Shown here in pieces: positions 36,440-48,769 of a stretch of DNA of 64,000 bases. The DNA comes from Ignelater luminosus (taxonomy: Eukaryota; Arthropoda; Insecta; Coleoptera; Elateridae). The stretch covers positions 223,730 to 287,729 of the forward strand of contig VTPC01090608.1 in assembly GCA_011009095.1 (NCBI GenBank), written 5' to 3'. The position numbers and the translations under genes were made by a program. The number at the start of each line of letters is the position of its first letter. Position 1 is the stretch's first letter. The notes under the pieces were generated by a model. That model had not been told where the DNA came from. It was given only the letters and a program-made list of their open reading frames with translations, and made no database searches.

Positions 36440-37010
36440 TAAAAATAAAAATACTATTCCACTTATAACCTCAAATTTATTCGCCTGATGCGTTTCGATA
36501 TTACAGTATCATTTCCAAAGACATAGATAAATAAGTTGTCACAGTAATCAGTTAGCTTGATCCAAGGTCCAAGCAAAATTAGGATTCTCATTCTTCACCC
36601 GACACCTGCAGCAACGGCGACTTTATTAGGTCAATCTGCTCATTCGTTAAAGATACTTTGTGTTTGTAAATTCCGAACGCTTCCAAAACATCTAGTTTTA
36701 GTTTATTACTGCAAAAATGTATTACGGTTATTTGTGGTCATAGGATGATTGTATTCTAATAGGTGTTTGGCATAATTGGACTTTAATGGGTGTTTGTGTT
36801 TGTAACATCATACGTGTTCTTTGTATCTATCATCAAATTTCTAAGTGTTTGCTCAATGTGTACAGAGGTGCAAAATGAGCAGTTTAATTTATTCTGAATT
36901 CCTGATTTCATGATATACTCTGTAGTGTCTTTAGCATTTCAAGTGCGGTTAAAAGTAGAATACTGTTTTTATTTTTATAATCTATTGACTTAGTTCATGC
37001 TAGACTTTGT
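36440..37010 (-). pseudogene. Penelope-like element, GIY-YIG endonuclease relic
   Basis: Minus-strand frames joined across one shift give the RT-to-endonuclease junction (DTTEYIMKSGIQNK, about 36930-36890; family form KSGIYKI). They then give CSFCTSVHIEQT (about 36880-36840; family C..C...YIGQT), FDDRYKEHV (about 36835-36810), KSNYAKHLLEYNH (about 36775-36735) and LEAFGIYKHK (about 36680-36650). This is the order of the Penelope-type GIY-YIG domain. The Gly and Tyr of YIGQ are mutated here, and stops are present. At 36480-36520 a GATACTGTAATATCGAAACG block on the minus strand resembles the terminal repeat. The RT upstream is not recognisable. The Helitron ends seven bases away. Confidence 0.78.
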
Positions 37011-37536
37011 CATAAATAAACTCGATGTCTGTGATGTAACGTAATATCTGAGTGTAGGCATGGGGTAATGATATTACTGGGGTCTGCACAAAGTTTGTTC
37101 GTTTTAAAAAATCCAAGTGTATTCTCCAAGATTTTACAAAAATCACTTTGATAACAATGGATACCATTTTCAACATATCAAACCTAACAGCCGTTAAAGA
37201 TTTTTGTTAGAAGTTTGATGGTTATTTAAGGCAGATAATGAAATGCTTTCCTCGTTGCTGTCACTGATAATCGTGAGGGATTAATGAAGTTATTTATTAT
37301 CTCTCTATTTCTAACGGAATTTTAGTTTTTTCACTTAGAAAATCCTTGCAAAACTGCATTTTATTGTTATAATGTTTATAAAGCGTAATCTAACATAAAA
37401 AGAAATCATTTTAAAATACTTATTTTTTTTAGATAATTATTTTTAAAATATATAATTTACGCTGCTGAAATATTTGTTAGATGAAATCTATACTTTTTTA
37501 CCTTTCAAACTGATTAAAGTATTCATTTTATTTCAG

Positions 37537-37839
37537 TGCTAGCAATAACAATGCATCGAAAGAAAGTTTTCCAGCCGAAACTGCCGGGCCTACAACTTCG
37601 TTTCATAAAACCACTAGAAGAAACGAATATTCAGGAAAAAATACAAAATCTTCGAAAAGAAAAGAAGAGCGCGACGATTTTAGCGATCTTATGGATTATA
37701 TGATGCTGGGCAGTGCTGAAAGAGAAAAACACAGGGTAGAGGTCGACAGAGAGCACGTTGTAATAGAGAGAAGTATGGAAGGAGACTTGGTTCGAGTTGA
37801 TAACCCCACGATTGCAGAGCTCAAGAAGATTAAACTAAG
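37537..37839 (+). CDS. Internal coding exon of an unidentified host gene
   Basis: A 303-nt exon lies between a strong acceptor (ATTCATTTTATTTCAG at 37536) and a donor (AACTAAG/GTCAGT at 37839/37840). It is open throughout in the frame entered after one base: Ser/Thr-rich start (AETAGPTTSFHKTTRR), basic cluster (NTKSSKRKEERDDF), then an acidic/amphipathic part (DLMDYMMLGSAEREKHRVEV) and a terminal helix-like block (VDNPTIAELKKIKL). Both flanking introns are phase 2, so the exon is symmetric. Codon use is far less A/T-biased than the surroundings. The basic cluster could be a nuclear localisation signal. I do not recognise the protein family. No partner exons were identified confidently in the window. 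Confidence 0.6.
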
Positions 37840-37904
37840 GTCAGTACTTTTTATGTTAATCGAGTTAAATATGCACATTATTGTTTTCTGTTTGTGTTGA
37901 ATGT

Positions 37905-39690
37905 GCTATTTTGGTAACACTCGTGGAGTGTAAGAATGTTCCATTAATTACATTTTATCAGCGTTTGCTGCTTGTACAGCATTAAAAGTTTTTTGTTTTC
38001 TATCTGAATTCATCGATAAAGTAGATACAATGTATAAGGATTAGAATTTGTGAATATTCCACAGTTTTCTCCGATTCATTTTGGTAAAACGTGGCGTTTA
38101 TACATATGACTATATGCGTGTGTGCTTTTTAAAAAGGTTTTTGAATTGATAATGCTAGAAACTTTATACTCTTATCTGAAATTCGTTTTATAATAACGTT
38201 CATTTTGAAAACAATAGATTTATGAAGTGTGGGGCCTGAAAAAGTTGAATTTATTTGTAAACATAATTAAGTGTAGCTGATAAGACTATCATAATATTTT
38301 AATGGGGCATATAAGGGTTCCTAGGAAAAAATTAAAATTTTGTGGAAACTTTCTTAAGGTTGTTTTTTATCACACAATGATACTTTAAATGTTAATTAAA
38401 GAATTCATTAAAATTCTGTACGTTATTTAATAGAATAATAGTGACATAGCAGAAATTGCATGGACGGTGCACTTCTTGTGATTGTTCTGCTTTACGAATA
38501 TTGCAAGTTGGAGCTTATGTTAACTAACTATGATATTCAGGAAGGTTTTCCTGTTAGTTTAAAATAAAATTACATGCAATGTCAACGAAAATTTATACCA
38601 ATACTATAACTGAAGTAAATCTTAAATTCAAAAGTTACTTCTGATTATTTGTTTCATACCGAATGGACATTAGTAATTCCTCTAATGCGAGGAACTCGTA
38701 CACTCGTACACCTAATTAATAACAGTAATTTTTCTAATACTAAATACATAAACCGGGAAACTCTAGAACTCTAGCATACTCTGTACAGTAGTAATGTTTT
38801 TACCTAGGATGTCCTGGTCACGTGAAAGGGGATGTGGCTTGCTTTAGGGAAATAGAAAATATACTGCTTTCTTGCAGGTCTTATTTGTCATAACTGCTCG
38901 ATTCGAAAATGTTACTATTGCCGATCTCGTCACTAAAAATGCAGCAAGCTGTTTTACTATTACCAAACATTTCAACTTTGCCTCACTAATAAGGATGAGA
39001 ATGAATTACAAACGTTGCTCCTATGATGGAAAATCTAAATTATTTATTACATGCCAAAACCAACTCACATTTGATCTTAACAGTTCGACCATTCTGATAA
39101 ATTTATTTTCACTCGAATTCGTTTCTTTATTATTATCGTTCTGTATCCATGATTTTATTCTTTTTGTAGGTAAAATATTCTGATACACGTTTTGTTACCC
39201 GTCACGTTACATCTATTCAACTGAGTGTTATTGGGGAATCTCCACATATCTGTATCTTTCAAATTTACTAACAGTCGGTTTTACGCAAATGTCGAAGTTT
39301 GTCAACGCAAGAGATCATTATTATAATAACATCTGAATCATTATCTATAAAAGCAACCAATGATTGTCGACACACTTAGATTTGTTTGTGGTATCTGATC
39401 AATATTAATGACATTTACTGAATCTTTTGCGTTTCTTTCTGTACAATCTATTTTAGACAAATTGTAGAATGTTTAAAGCGCCCTAACTGAAGTTGTGTTT
39501 TGATAAAATTATTTTTTGTAAATTATCTTTTCTATATTCTACAACTCGCTTAGCAGTATTTAACAGTTCCTGAAATTGTTAGAGCTGTCCTCTTGTTGAA
39601 TCTCTTCACGCTGACATTCAAAGCATTACCGGCCAAAAATTAACATTTTATCTATTTCTACAGCGTTTACAAAAAATAAGCTTCCTTAAT
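37905..39690. other. Probable intron or intergenic AT-rich sequence
   Basis: Follows the donor of the exon at 37537-37839. An acceptor-like TTCTTGCAG at 38877 precedes a frame open for about 100 codons (to 39183), but its hydrophobic, AT-driven composition does not look like an exon. Nothing else was recognised. Confidence 0.4.
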
Positions 39691-39699
39691 CTAATACGG

Positions 39700-40620
39700 T
39701 TTTCACAACTTCCAAACCTCTATTTGACGTCCTACTACCACAAAGCACAACAGTCAAATATGTAGGAGTAATTCTGCATGACGAGCTGTCCTGGATAGTG
39801 CATATCGAAAGGTTATGAGGAAAGGAATTACAACTTTTAGAAAAATTTAGGGCTTAGACCCTAGTGTCACACTACGGCTCTACAAGGTGGTAATCAGACC
39901 ATTCATGTTATACGCGTCTCTTGTTTGATGGTCTGCTTTCCAAACGGCCTCTAGCAAAAAACACTTAGAACACATGTAAAGACTGCCCTGCTTAGACAGT
40001 ACAGAAACCAAAAGCACCGCTCCTACCGTTGCCCTGAAGGTACTCCTCAACCTCTTGTCATTCTATGCTATGGTTGAGGCGGAGGCACGAAGGGTCTCAT
40101 ACAGCATCTGCCAAAATGGCTGTTTGTTAGGAAATGGACGTGAGGGTGGGTAGATACTCTCAGATTCTTAACCTTATTAGTACGAAACATCCGCTTCTCG
40201 CTGCAAGAAGCGACTACGTTCCTCCTACATGCATCTTCATAAAACCATGCAGTATTAATATTCCTACCAAAGAAACCTGGACTCGGACTCCTCAATGGAA
40301 CCTCGTCTGGTGTTCGGATGGATTTAGGACCTAGGAAAGGCACTAGAGCAAAGGTCTACGGACTCACGACAAGAGTAGAACTTTCGTTCTCTCTTGGTAG
40401 ATATGCGACAGTGTTCCAGACGGAGGTCTTCTCCATCTTGGCCTGAGTACACGAGAATCTCCATAGAGTTCATCCAAATCAGTGCATTAGCATATACACT
40501 GAGCCCTGGTGCCTCTATTTATTACATTATGCTTGGTTCTAGAGTATCACCGTTCTCTAGTTACCTTGTGCGAAAGCAATTGGGTGGTTCCAAATCACTT
40601 ACACTTACACCAAATAAATC
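39700..40620 (+). mobile_element. LINE fragment: RT tail plus RNase H domain (Jockey/I-group type)
   Basis: The plus strand reads VKYVGVILHDELSW (about 39757-39795), then a frame-shifted RLYKVVIRPFMLYASLVxW block (about 39878-39935), both from the RT C-terminus. Next come a linker resembling ELW-type sequence (about 40255-40300) and an RNase H start (here CSDGF/SDGF in place of TDGS, about 40312). RNase H continues with SLGRYATVFQ (about 40395) and EVFSILA-like sequence (about 40425). Frameshifts separate these parts. RNase H next to such an RT is a feature of I, R1 and LOA-type LINEs. It is cut by the start of the LINE at 40640. Confidence 0.65.
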
Positions 40621-40639
40621 CGAATTATAACATTAAGAA

Positions 40640-41224
40640 TTTATGTGAGTGTGATCAAACACACTATAAATAGATATAGACGTAGAGAAGGATGTTACAC
40701 AGAAATAAAAAGAATAGGGAAGGAAGGACAAAATACAAAGAGACCGATACTGATAGAACTAAGAACGTGGAACCAAACAATGGATCTCCTTAAAGGAAAA
40801 AACAAACTAAAAGGAACGCAAATATATATATTGAGAAAGATTATCCGAAAGAAATACAAACCCAAGGAAAAGAATTAATAAAGCATCTGAAAGAAGCAAG
40901 AGAAAGAGGCTACAATGCTACACTGAATTACATTACACTAGATATAAATAAATATACTATGAACCAATGGAAAGAAGAGGAAATAGAACACAAAAGAAAA
41001 GAAAATATCCAACGACATCATCTAAAAGAACAATCAGTGCAAGATCACCAAGTGAACATAAAGGACAAGAATCAGATATGAAACACAAAGTGATAGGAAG
41101 TATAACAAACACCTACAAAACCTCAAAAACTAAAGAAAAAAGCAAATACAATTCGGAAAAACAAAAAAGCAACCACAAAGAAAATGAAAAAGGAAGTCAG
41201 GCTAAACCAGAACCAAGAAAATAA
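40640..41224 (+). pseudogene. LINE ORF1 protein relic
   Basis: The reading frame from about 40645 shows the C-terminal RNA-binding half of an L1-type ORF1 protein: IKRIGKEGQN, RPILIELRTW (about 40745-40775), then after a shift IYI-EKDYPKEIQTQGKELI (about 40827-40875), HLKEARERGYNATLNYITL-like (about 40885-40940) and a Lys-rich charged tail. The N-terminal coiled coil is missing. The protein normally packages the LINE RNA. One frameshift near 40835 and stops before 40960 disable it. Confidence 0.68.
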
Positions 41225-41264
41225 TGAATCACGCGATACAAAATCAAAAATCAAAAACCACAAA

Positions 41265-44060
41265 ATAAAAAATACATAGGAATAGGAACTTGTAATATCA
41301 AAACGCTGAAAGAGAAAGAGATAGACACAGCAGAAGAAATGGAGGATGATAAATTACAAATAAAGGGAGTAAACGAAACAAAGAAAAAAAGGAAAGGAAA
41401 AATACATTTATCTGAAAAACATACTCTGTACTATTCGGGAGTAAACACTGATAATAGGGGAAAGGAGGGAGTAGCTTTCATCCTAACGAAAGATATAGAC
41501 GATAAAGTAATATAATTCAAAGCAATCAACTCAAGAATAATTATAATAACACTAGAACTAGAAGACAGAATAGACATAATACAAGAAGAAGCAGAAGAAA
41601 TGCTAGAATTCTACTTAAGCTTACAAGAAGTACTAGACGAAGCGAGAGAAACAGTAGAGAGTACACTGGTTATGGGAGACTGGAATGCAAGAGTACGTAG
41701 AGATATTAATAGGAGGATGGGATGCATGGGTGGACATGGAGAAGAGACAATAAACAGAAACGGAGCCAGAATGATTGAATTTTGTTATAGAAATGACCTT
41801 ATAATAGGGAATACAGTATGAGAACAGATATTAGAAGACAAATACACATTTATAGCTTCAGAGCGAAACTTCAAGAGTTTGATAGACTATATGGTGCTGA
41901 CATAAGACTTAACACAAATAATAATAGAAATGGGAACAGAAAAAGAACCGGAAATAGGATCAGATCACAGCCTAGTTACAGCCAAACTCCAAACAAACAT
42001 AAATCGAAACATCAACCTAAAAGAGTACAGCAAAATAGTAATACACAAACTGGCCAATGAGACAGTAGAGGAAAAATATAAACAAAAAATAGACAATACA
42101 CTAACACTGCTAGAAACAGAAAAGACAAAATGGACCTTGGATTTACAAAATTAACGGAAACATTGTGGGAAAAAGCGGAAGAAATATGTGGAAGAAAAAC
42201 ATAACAAAAAACAATTTAAAAGAATACAATGATGGAACAGTGAAATTAAACAACTTGTAAAGCAGAAACAAACGGCGTGGGAAACATTTATTCAGACAAT
42301 GACACAGAGAGATAGAGAAGAATGCAACACTAAGAAAGGAGAAGTATAACAAGCAGTTAAGAAAGCAAAGACAGAGAGCTGGAGAAAATATGGAGAAGAA
42401 ATAAATCAGAAGCATTAAGTGGACAATAGAAAATTCTGGACGAAAATAAAGCAACTAAAGGGGAATAAAGAAAAAAGAATAGAGCAACAAAAGATAACCA
42501 AAACCGATTAAAAATGGAAAAGGAGGAAATACTGCAAACCTGGAATGAATACTATTCGGAAATTTTCAAAGAAATACAAGAACAAGAAGAAACAAGAGAA
42601 GGAGAAATAATAGAGGAAGACGAGGATATAAAGGAAGAGCAAGTGGAGGAAGCAGTACATAAGATTAAATTAGGCAAAGCAGGAGGGGAAGATAAATATA
42701 ATACCTGAGATGATCAAATGGATGAGAGGGAAAGGGACGGAATGGTTGGGGATCATACTAAAAGAAAACATAATACTTCACCATACATAAAAAAGGAGAG
42801 CAAACACAATGTCAAAACTACAGAGCAAGTCGCGTAGCACAAGTCGGCTTCAAACTGTACACAAGAGTGTAATTAAGAGAGCAGGTGAAGGAAAAACTCC
42901 AAGATGAGCAAACGGCATTTAGATCGGGGAGATAAACTAACGATAATATATACCTAATAAGATGAATAATAGAACGAAAGATAAAAGAAGGAAAAGAGCT
43001 ATTTCTAACGTTTATTGACCTTAGAGCGGCTTTCGATACAGTAAATAGGAATGAAGTATGGAAAAATTTGGAAGATTTACAAATATCAAGAAAGCTAACT
43101 AAAGTAATAAAATTCAAATATAAGAAGGCGAGGGTAAAGGTACAAATAGCAGGGACGATATCAGAAGGATTTGAAATGAAAAGAGGCTCAAAACAGGGCA
43201 ATGTTTTGAGCCCATTATTATTCGTAATTATCAAGGACAAAATAATTAAGAATATAAGACAACGAGGAAATGGACTCAATATTATTATTGGATACAGAAA
43301 TATAGAAACGGTGGGAATGAGTGACCTTCTCTATGCAGATGATGTGCTACTAAATTAATAGCTGACTCCAAAATAAAGATGCAATAACCCATCAATCTAT
43401 GAATAGAAGAGATAGAAAACATGAAAATAGAAATTGATACAGAAAAAAACAAAAGTGATGATCGTCAACAAAAAAGAAGCAACAGTTGTAAGGAAAGAGT
43501 CTTAGAAGAAGTAACGACATATTTACGAATATTTGGCCACTGTAATAACAAACGATGGAAAATTGGACGCAGAAATAATGAATAGAGGAAATAAGTCAAC
43601 AAAAATATACTACGCACGAAACAAGACAATCCTGGGAGATAAAGAAATAGGAATGGAAGTGAAGATGAAGGTTCATAACGCAATCACAATTTCCTCAATA
43701 ACCTATGCCTGTAAATACTGGAGAGTAAACAAAAAAACATAACAAAGATAAATGCTATAGAGATGAAACACCTTGGGACAGTAGCAAGGAAAAGCAAATG
43801 GGACAGATTTAGAAACGAGGAAATAGGAAGAATTGTAAACCAAGAACCAATAGAGGAAAAGATCAGGAAGAAACAACTGAGCTGGTATGGACACATGGTG
43901 AAAATGAATCAAGGCAGATTGACGAAGAAGGTGATGGAAATGGAAGTATCAAAGAGAACGAGAAGAGGGAAAGAGAAAGGAAAGACTACAGATCAACTGA
44001 AAATTGTGACAAAAAACAGGAAAACGTAGAAGAAATGGATTAAAGGGGGACCGGAATACC
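41265..44060 (+). pseudogene. LINE ORF2 relic: endonuclease and reverse transcriptase
   Basis: Endonuclease: IGIGTCNIKTLKE (about 41279), NETKKKRKG (about 41373), GVAFILTKDI (about 41468), MGDWNARV (about 41673-41696) and EIGSDHSLV (about 41953-41978, the catalytic SDH). RT: IKLGKAGGEDK (about 42665), TFIDLRAAFDTV (about 43008-43043), GSKQGNVLSPLLF (about 43185-43222) and an intact YADDVLL (about 43335-43355). The tail has LSWYGHMVKMNQGR (about 43880-43920) and a Lys/Arg/Thr-rich end. Stops and shifts occur in the 42170-42510 linker and the 42700-43000 fingers. The catalytic residues are all still legible, but the frame is broken. Confidence 0.87.
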
Positions 44061-44189
44061 ATAAATTCACACGGAGAAGTTCATAATTTCCACGAGTTTT
44101 AAAAAAGATCTTTTAAAGGCTGTTGAAAACAATTATACCCTGCGTCCCACTTGCTTGAATAAATAAAAATGAAAAATTCGTCGACCCTA

Positions 44190-47050
44190 ATTGATTTCAA
44201 AAAAGAATCACCTTATCAGTGTGAACTCACAAGAGATACCAAAAACCTCTTCAACAAAAGAAAACTACTAAAAAAAATACAAGAACGCACCAAAAGCACA
44301 GATTAAATATTATACATGTAACGGGAACAAACAGTGAACGTTATATAGCATGTAAAAGTACAAAATGAATATCAAACAATTATTATTTGTTATATGCCGA
44401 AACTAACTCAAACTTGATCTTAACATGATTTGATGTTTGATTGAATTATGTCCTAAAAGAACCGACCTTAGGTGACTTCAATAACATTTGTGGTTATCGT
44501 TTGCGTGAGTTTTTTCACGTCGAAATTGTCGGGCAAAAATCACGTTTAATCAAAAAATAAGGTTCTTTTAATTTATTAGAGTTCTAACAACAAAAAATAG
44601 TTTAGTAGAAAGAAAATCTGATATATTGATTGATATAAGTACTCTTCTATTATATATGCGTTATGTAACAAGGCAGCTTTTCTATTGATAAATCTCAGTT
44701 TTGCAAAATAAACGTTAAATTCCTAATACACTACAATATGAACATAAGAAGTTAGTATAATATTAAAAATCTATAAATTGAAATAGCTCAATTATTAATA
44801 GTAACAAAAACGCTTAAAGTTCTTCCTTCACTTCGTCATGTTATAGAAAGAAGATTTTCTTGAAACTTCCAATCGGAAACGTTTAATCCGTTTGTAAAAT
44901 GTTTATGTGCATAAAAGGAAGACGTTAAAGCAATAAGTATGGATTTTACAGTTTTTTTTAATCTTTTGTAAATCTCGGAAAATGCTTTCTTTGAATTCTA
45001 TTTAAGTGTATGTTGGGTATTTAAACAGTGTACATAATAGATTTTCTGGAGTTTTAAAGGTGATGGTAGATAATTAAACGAAAGTGTAGGAACTACCTTT
45101 AAATGTGCACGTTTTATTAAACGGTAGGCTTGTAGATAAAATAATCAAAATAATTAATAAAAGTAAAATAAATTACCTTTAAAGAAAAGTTTCTGGTCAA
45201 TATTTTAAAAATGTTTGTAAAGGGTAATTCATCCAAAATGTAAATGTTAACATTTTAAAAGTATTTAAAACGAATTATTTTCGAGGGATGCTAAGTAAAG
45301 AGAAAGTCGGAACTTTCACACTTTCAGGGTTGCATGTTGGAAACTGGCGGTGGTTTTTGCACAAGGGCACTATTATTTGTACAATGCTCTAGTTGGTCAC
45401 ACCCTTGGGCTTCCGGTCATTTGTAGGTCAGTTTTTCCCCTAATTTAAGTGCTTGATAGTTGTACGTAAAATGTTCCTTTCATTGTCTCTCGAGAGACTT
45501 TTGCAAGTTGGAATTCACTGGAAGATTTGTTGAAAGTCGAGAAATTTGTTAAATTGTTACTTTTCTTTTTTCGGCAAATTGATTCAATCATATATCTACA
45601 GAATACACAAACTGTGAAGAAACTTATTTACTTTTCATTATAGAAATAAGTTGTACTGTAGGAAACTGCAATATCAAATTATGTAGAGATCAAAAGCAAT
45701 ATATATCCATTTGCCTAGTTGAAGCTGTTACTCGATCCAACTTTCTGTGTAGTTGCTATGTAGGGATAATCGTTTTTAAAAGGTTGCTTTCTTTTGTTAA
45801 ATTACACAGATATAAAATATGTATGGAATAAAAATCTCTCCTTTTAAGGATTTTCGAGATTTTAAAATATATTTGAATTAAATCTTAGTTAAACTGGAAT
45901 AACGTAAATACGTAAACTATGACCTTCATTTATATATTCCTATACAGTGTAAAGTCTGTTTGATAGATATAGTAAATAACACGTAAACTTGATTTTGATG
46001 AACTCTCAAAAACACAAAAATATACTTTAGTTTAGTTCTTTAAATATGCTCAAGAATATGGACGAGGTAAAATTTGCTTCTTTCATACAATCGCGTACAG
46101 TTCTCTACCCAAGGATAAGGATGAGGCGTTTGGCAAAATTTGATCACAATTATGTTTCCAGTGAAACCCTTCATTAGTCTTGACGATAAAAATTGTTAGC
46201 TCTCTCACTCGAAGAGGTGAATGGTGGGCTTCGGTAGCTTGATTGAGCCGTCTTTCTGGGTGTTTGGAAACCTAAAATATAGTTTATGGGGTATTATAAA
46301 ATATTAGAATTCATGCAACGACGATTTCTGCTTAATATTATATATCATCTCGTTTGTAATCTTTTGCCCATACTTAATTAATAATATTGAAATCAACTCT
46401 ACAGGATCCTTTGTAATTGTTAATCTGTTCTTAAAAGCAGGAAATCAAAAATAATTCTGGTAGAATACCTAAAAGAATCTCGACGAGAGAAATAAGAATT
46501 GTATTATTAAAAGAATTTTGGTAATCTATTTCATGTATGGAATATGGGAAATCTCAGCAAGATGAATGAAAAGGAAGCAACAACCAGGTGCCAAATACAC
46601 AAAGTTAAAGTTTCTAAAGTTTTCGTTTGTCATACATTTGGCACTATAAAGTTATGAAACATACCGAAACTCTCCGGACACCTTACTAATGCCAACATTA
46701 GAAGTAAAATAATGGACTAGAAAACGTCTAATCCCCTTGTAATGCGGTAATAATAATGTCCTATAAAATCAATGTGGATACGAGTCTAGGAATTCTTTGA
46801 CCACAACCATGAAGAAGAATTAGATCTTGAGAATTTAGACCAAACCTAGTATAAGTCTCGTAACTGGTAAAAAGACTTTTTAGGCCACTAAAAATACACA
46901 ACTTCTCGCCAAGAATATAATTCTCGATATAATCTAAGTACGAACGGCTTTAAAGCAAGTTTTGTCTGGTTAGGTCAGAGTTAATGGTTAGGTAATTGAG
47001 GGCTTGAAAGAGCAAACAATTTTTTCTGGCGTGGAAGGCGTGCTTTGTGA
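44190..47050. other. Long AT-rich stretch without recognisable gene
   Basis: No domain-bearing frame, terminal repeat or tandem array was recognised. The part at 45300-45540 is less AT-rich but non-coding in all frames inspected. Confidence 0.5.
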
Positions 47051-47116
47051 ATATAATCTAAATGGTTTGTTTCAGATGACGTTCGTATTCACACTGTTTG
47101 GATTTAATTTGTTTTA

Positions 47117-47271
47117 CTATCACTCTTGTTTGTTGCGAAGCTTGACCTGTTTCCGAATTTAGCTCTTTTAAAAAGATTAATGCAGGACTCTTTATCACCA
47201 CTCTTGTTTGCTGCTGAGTTGGACATGTTCTGGGTTTAGCTCTTTTAAGAAGGCTAATAAAGGGCAAACTC
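47117..47271 (+). repeat. Two diverged tandem units of about 77 bp
   Basis: Both units contain CTCTTGTTTGYTGC, then a GACCTGTT/GACATGTT block, TTTAGCTCTTTTAA and AGGACTCT/GCAAACTCT. They are clearly an old tandem duplication, with no coding meaning seen. Confidence 0.7.
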
Positions 47272-47639
47272 TGATGTTGAACCATAATAGGTGGCCCGTG
47301 GGAAAAAGTGGTGGCCAAAAGAAAACGGATCAACCTCCAATTGTTAAAAATACAGTTTATTCCATGTAAACAGAAAAGTCTCGGGTCGAAGTGTGGCTAT
47401 ACAGCATTCGGGCTCTGGTTGAAATCTTTGATGCCTTGCATAAGAAAGACGAGCAAATCCAAACGTGTATATCAAATGACCTAATTTGAGCTCGGTCTTA
47501 AGACTATTTCTAGTCTCCTGCCGAGTCAAGTCTTAAGACAAGATGGAGCTAGAGCGTGAGCAACCTTTAAAAGAAATTAATGGAGGGCGTTTTACGATAT
47601 ATACAGTGTCCGCCAAAAAGTCTGCATTATATGGGAAAA

Positions 47640-48280
47640 TGTTTATTGAATGACTTACAAAAAATTTGTTTCCGTCATCAGGTCTGTTTGCTCCAGAACC
47701 AAAAATGGCCTAATCAAAATTAATCATGTGGTCTCCATTACCTGTCAAATTTGATATTTTTAGAAGAAATGTCCGAAAAATGGACTTATTTGAACGAATT
47801 CTGAAAAACGTCATAAGAAAAAATGTTGCCTTTATCGTGGTTTCCTCCTCTAGTATTAGTTCTCTTTGCTGCCCTTCAATACAGAGGTATTTGGTTTTTT
47901 CGAATTGATTTCTAAACTCCAATTTCTGTACTCTTCAATTAGCTTCATCGACATATAGTTCAGGTCATCGTAATCTTGCGCTATTCCTACTTGATCATCT
48001 GCGAAGCAGAGGGTGTATGCCATGGTGTCGGCTATTGGTATCCCCAATGTTTTGCACTTTTGTTTCCATCTCTTTAGAGTGCTTTCGAGGTAGATTTTAA
48101 AAGGGTCAAGGATATACAGCGAATTCCGTCGCGTAACTTCTAATGTTCTATTAAAGTATTGTATAAAACATAAAATACGGAAGCTTTCGTACAGTTGCTG
48201 CTCTAGTTGCAATTAGTTTCTTGCCGTACGATGATTGTAGGCTTTTGAGACTTTGGAATTTTGGAGACCATCGATTACAC
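47640..48280 (-). mobile_element. LINE RT fragment, dead
   Basis: The minus strand reads FKIYLESTLKRWKQKC (about 48110-48065), then IPIADTMAYTLCFADDQVGIAQ (about 48045-47980; intact FADD box), DYDDLNYMSMKLIEEY (about 47975-47930) and, after a frameshift, KTKYLCIEGQQREL (about 47900-47855). The palm block with FADD followed by D-Y-D-D-L and YLCIGGQ-like sequence belongs to another LINE RT family, distinct from the RTE-type copies here. Only the central palm region remains; fingers, endonuclease and tail are absent. Polarity is opposite to the LINEs on either side. Confidence 0.78.
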
Positions 48281-48689
48281 TACGTGGCATAATTTATATG
48301 CGAATTAGAGAATAAGAAAATTAGTTTAGTATGAGAATTATACATTGCTTTGTTGTGGGTTATGGTACAGCTGATTGGTTTCATTGATTTTATAGTACTA
48401 ATCAAACATTAGGGCTTAATACGTCACACAGCACCAATCATTGATAATTATCGACTTCGAATGTTTCTTGGCTTATAAAAAATATAGACTAAAAAATAAT
48501 ACAAGCTTTTAAAAAATGTGTTGTGGGTTATAAGAGAAACTATATTTATTTATGTCATGCCAATCCAATTTCACCAAGTTGCAATCTGTCAGTAATAAAA
48601 TTGTAAAAGTTGGTCATTTTCTCTGCGATGCTTTTTTTTATTTTAAATTAAAATCTCTACATTAATTACATTCAGTTTTACGATGACAG

Positions 48690-48760
48690 CTAAGTTATGT
48701 GACTGAGTGGTTACATCACAAAAACATACAGCTAGGATCGACCGCCGTACTTCACCTGCG
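48690..48760 (+). repeat. tRNA-like SINE head, degraded
   Basis: TGACTGAGTGGTTA (about 48700-48713) resembles a pol III A box and GGATCGACCGCC (about 48735-48746) a B box. The spacing is roughly that of tRNA genes, but no cloverleaf could be drawn. The sequence to about 48900 may be the SINE body. Confidence 0.25.
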
Positions 48761-48769
48761 AGCTATAGT

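Larger units (their letters stand above)
40640..44180 (+). mobile_element. Two-ORF LINE, nearly full length, dead
   Basis: Contains an ORF1 C-terminal region (40640-41224), then an endonuclease-RT ORF (41265-44060), then a short 3' untranslated part ending in AATAAATAAAAATGAAAA at about 44180. The coding strand is strongly A-rich. Its organisation and protein blocks resemble the copy at 26220-29800 (opposite strand), so both probably belong to related families. The 5' end joins the RNase H fragment at 40620. Confidence 0.88.

Noticed and set aside
38872-39183. 103-codon plus-strand frame preceded by TTCTTGCAG
   Set aside because: Hydrophobic AT-driven composition, no donor at a fitting place and no recognisable family.
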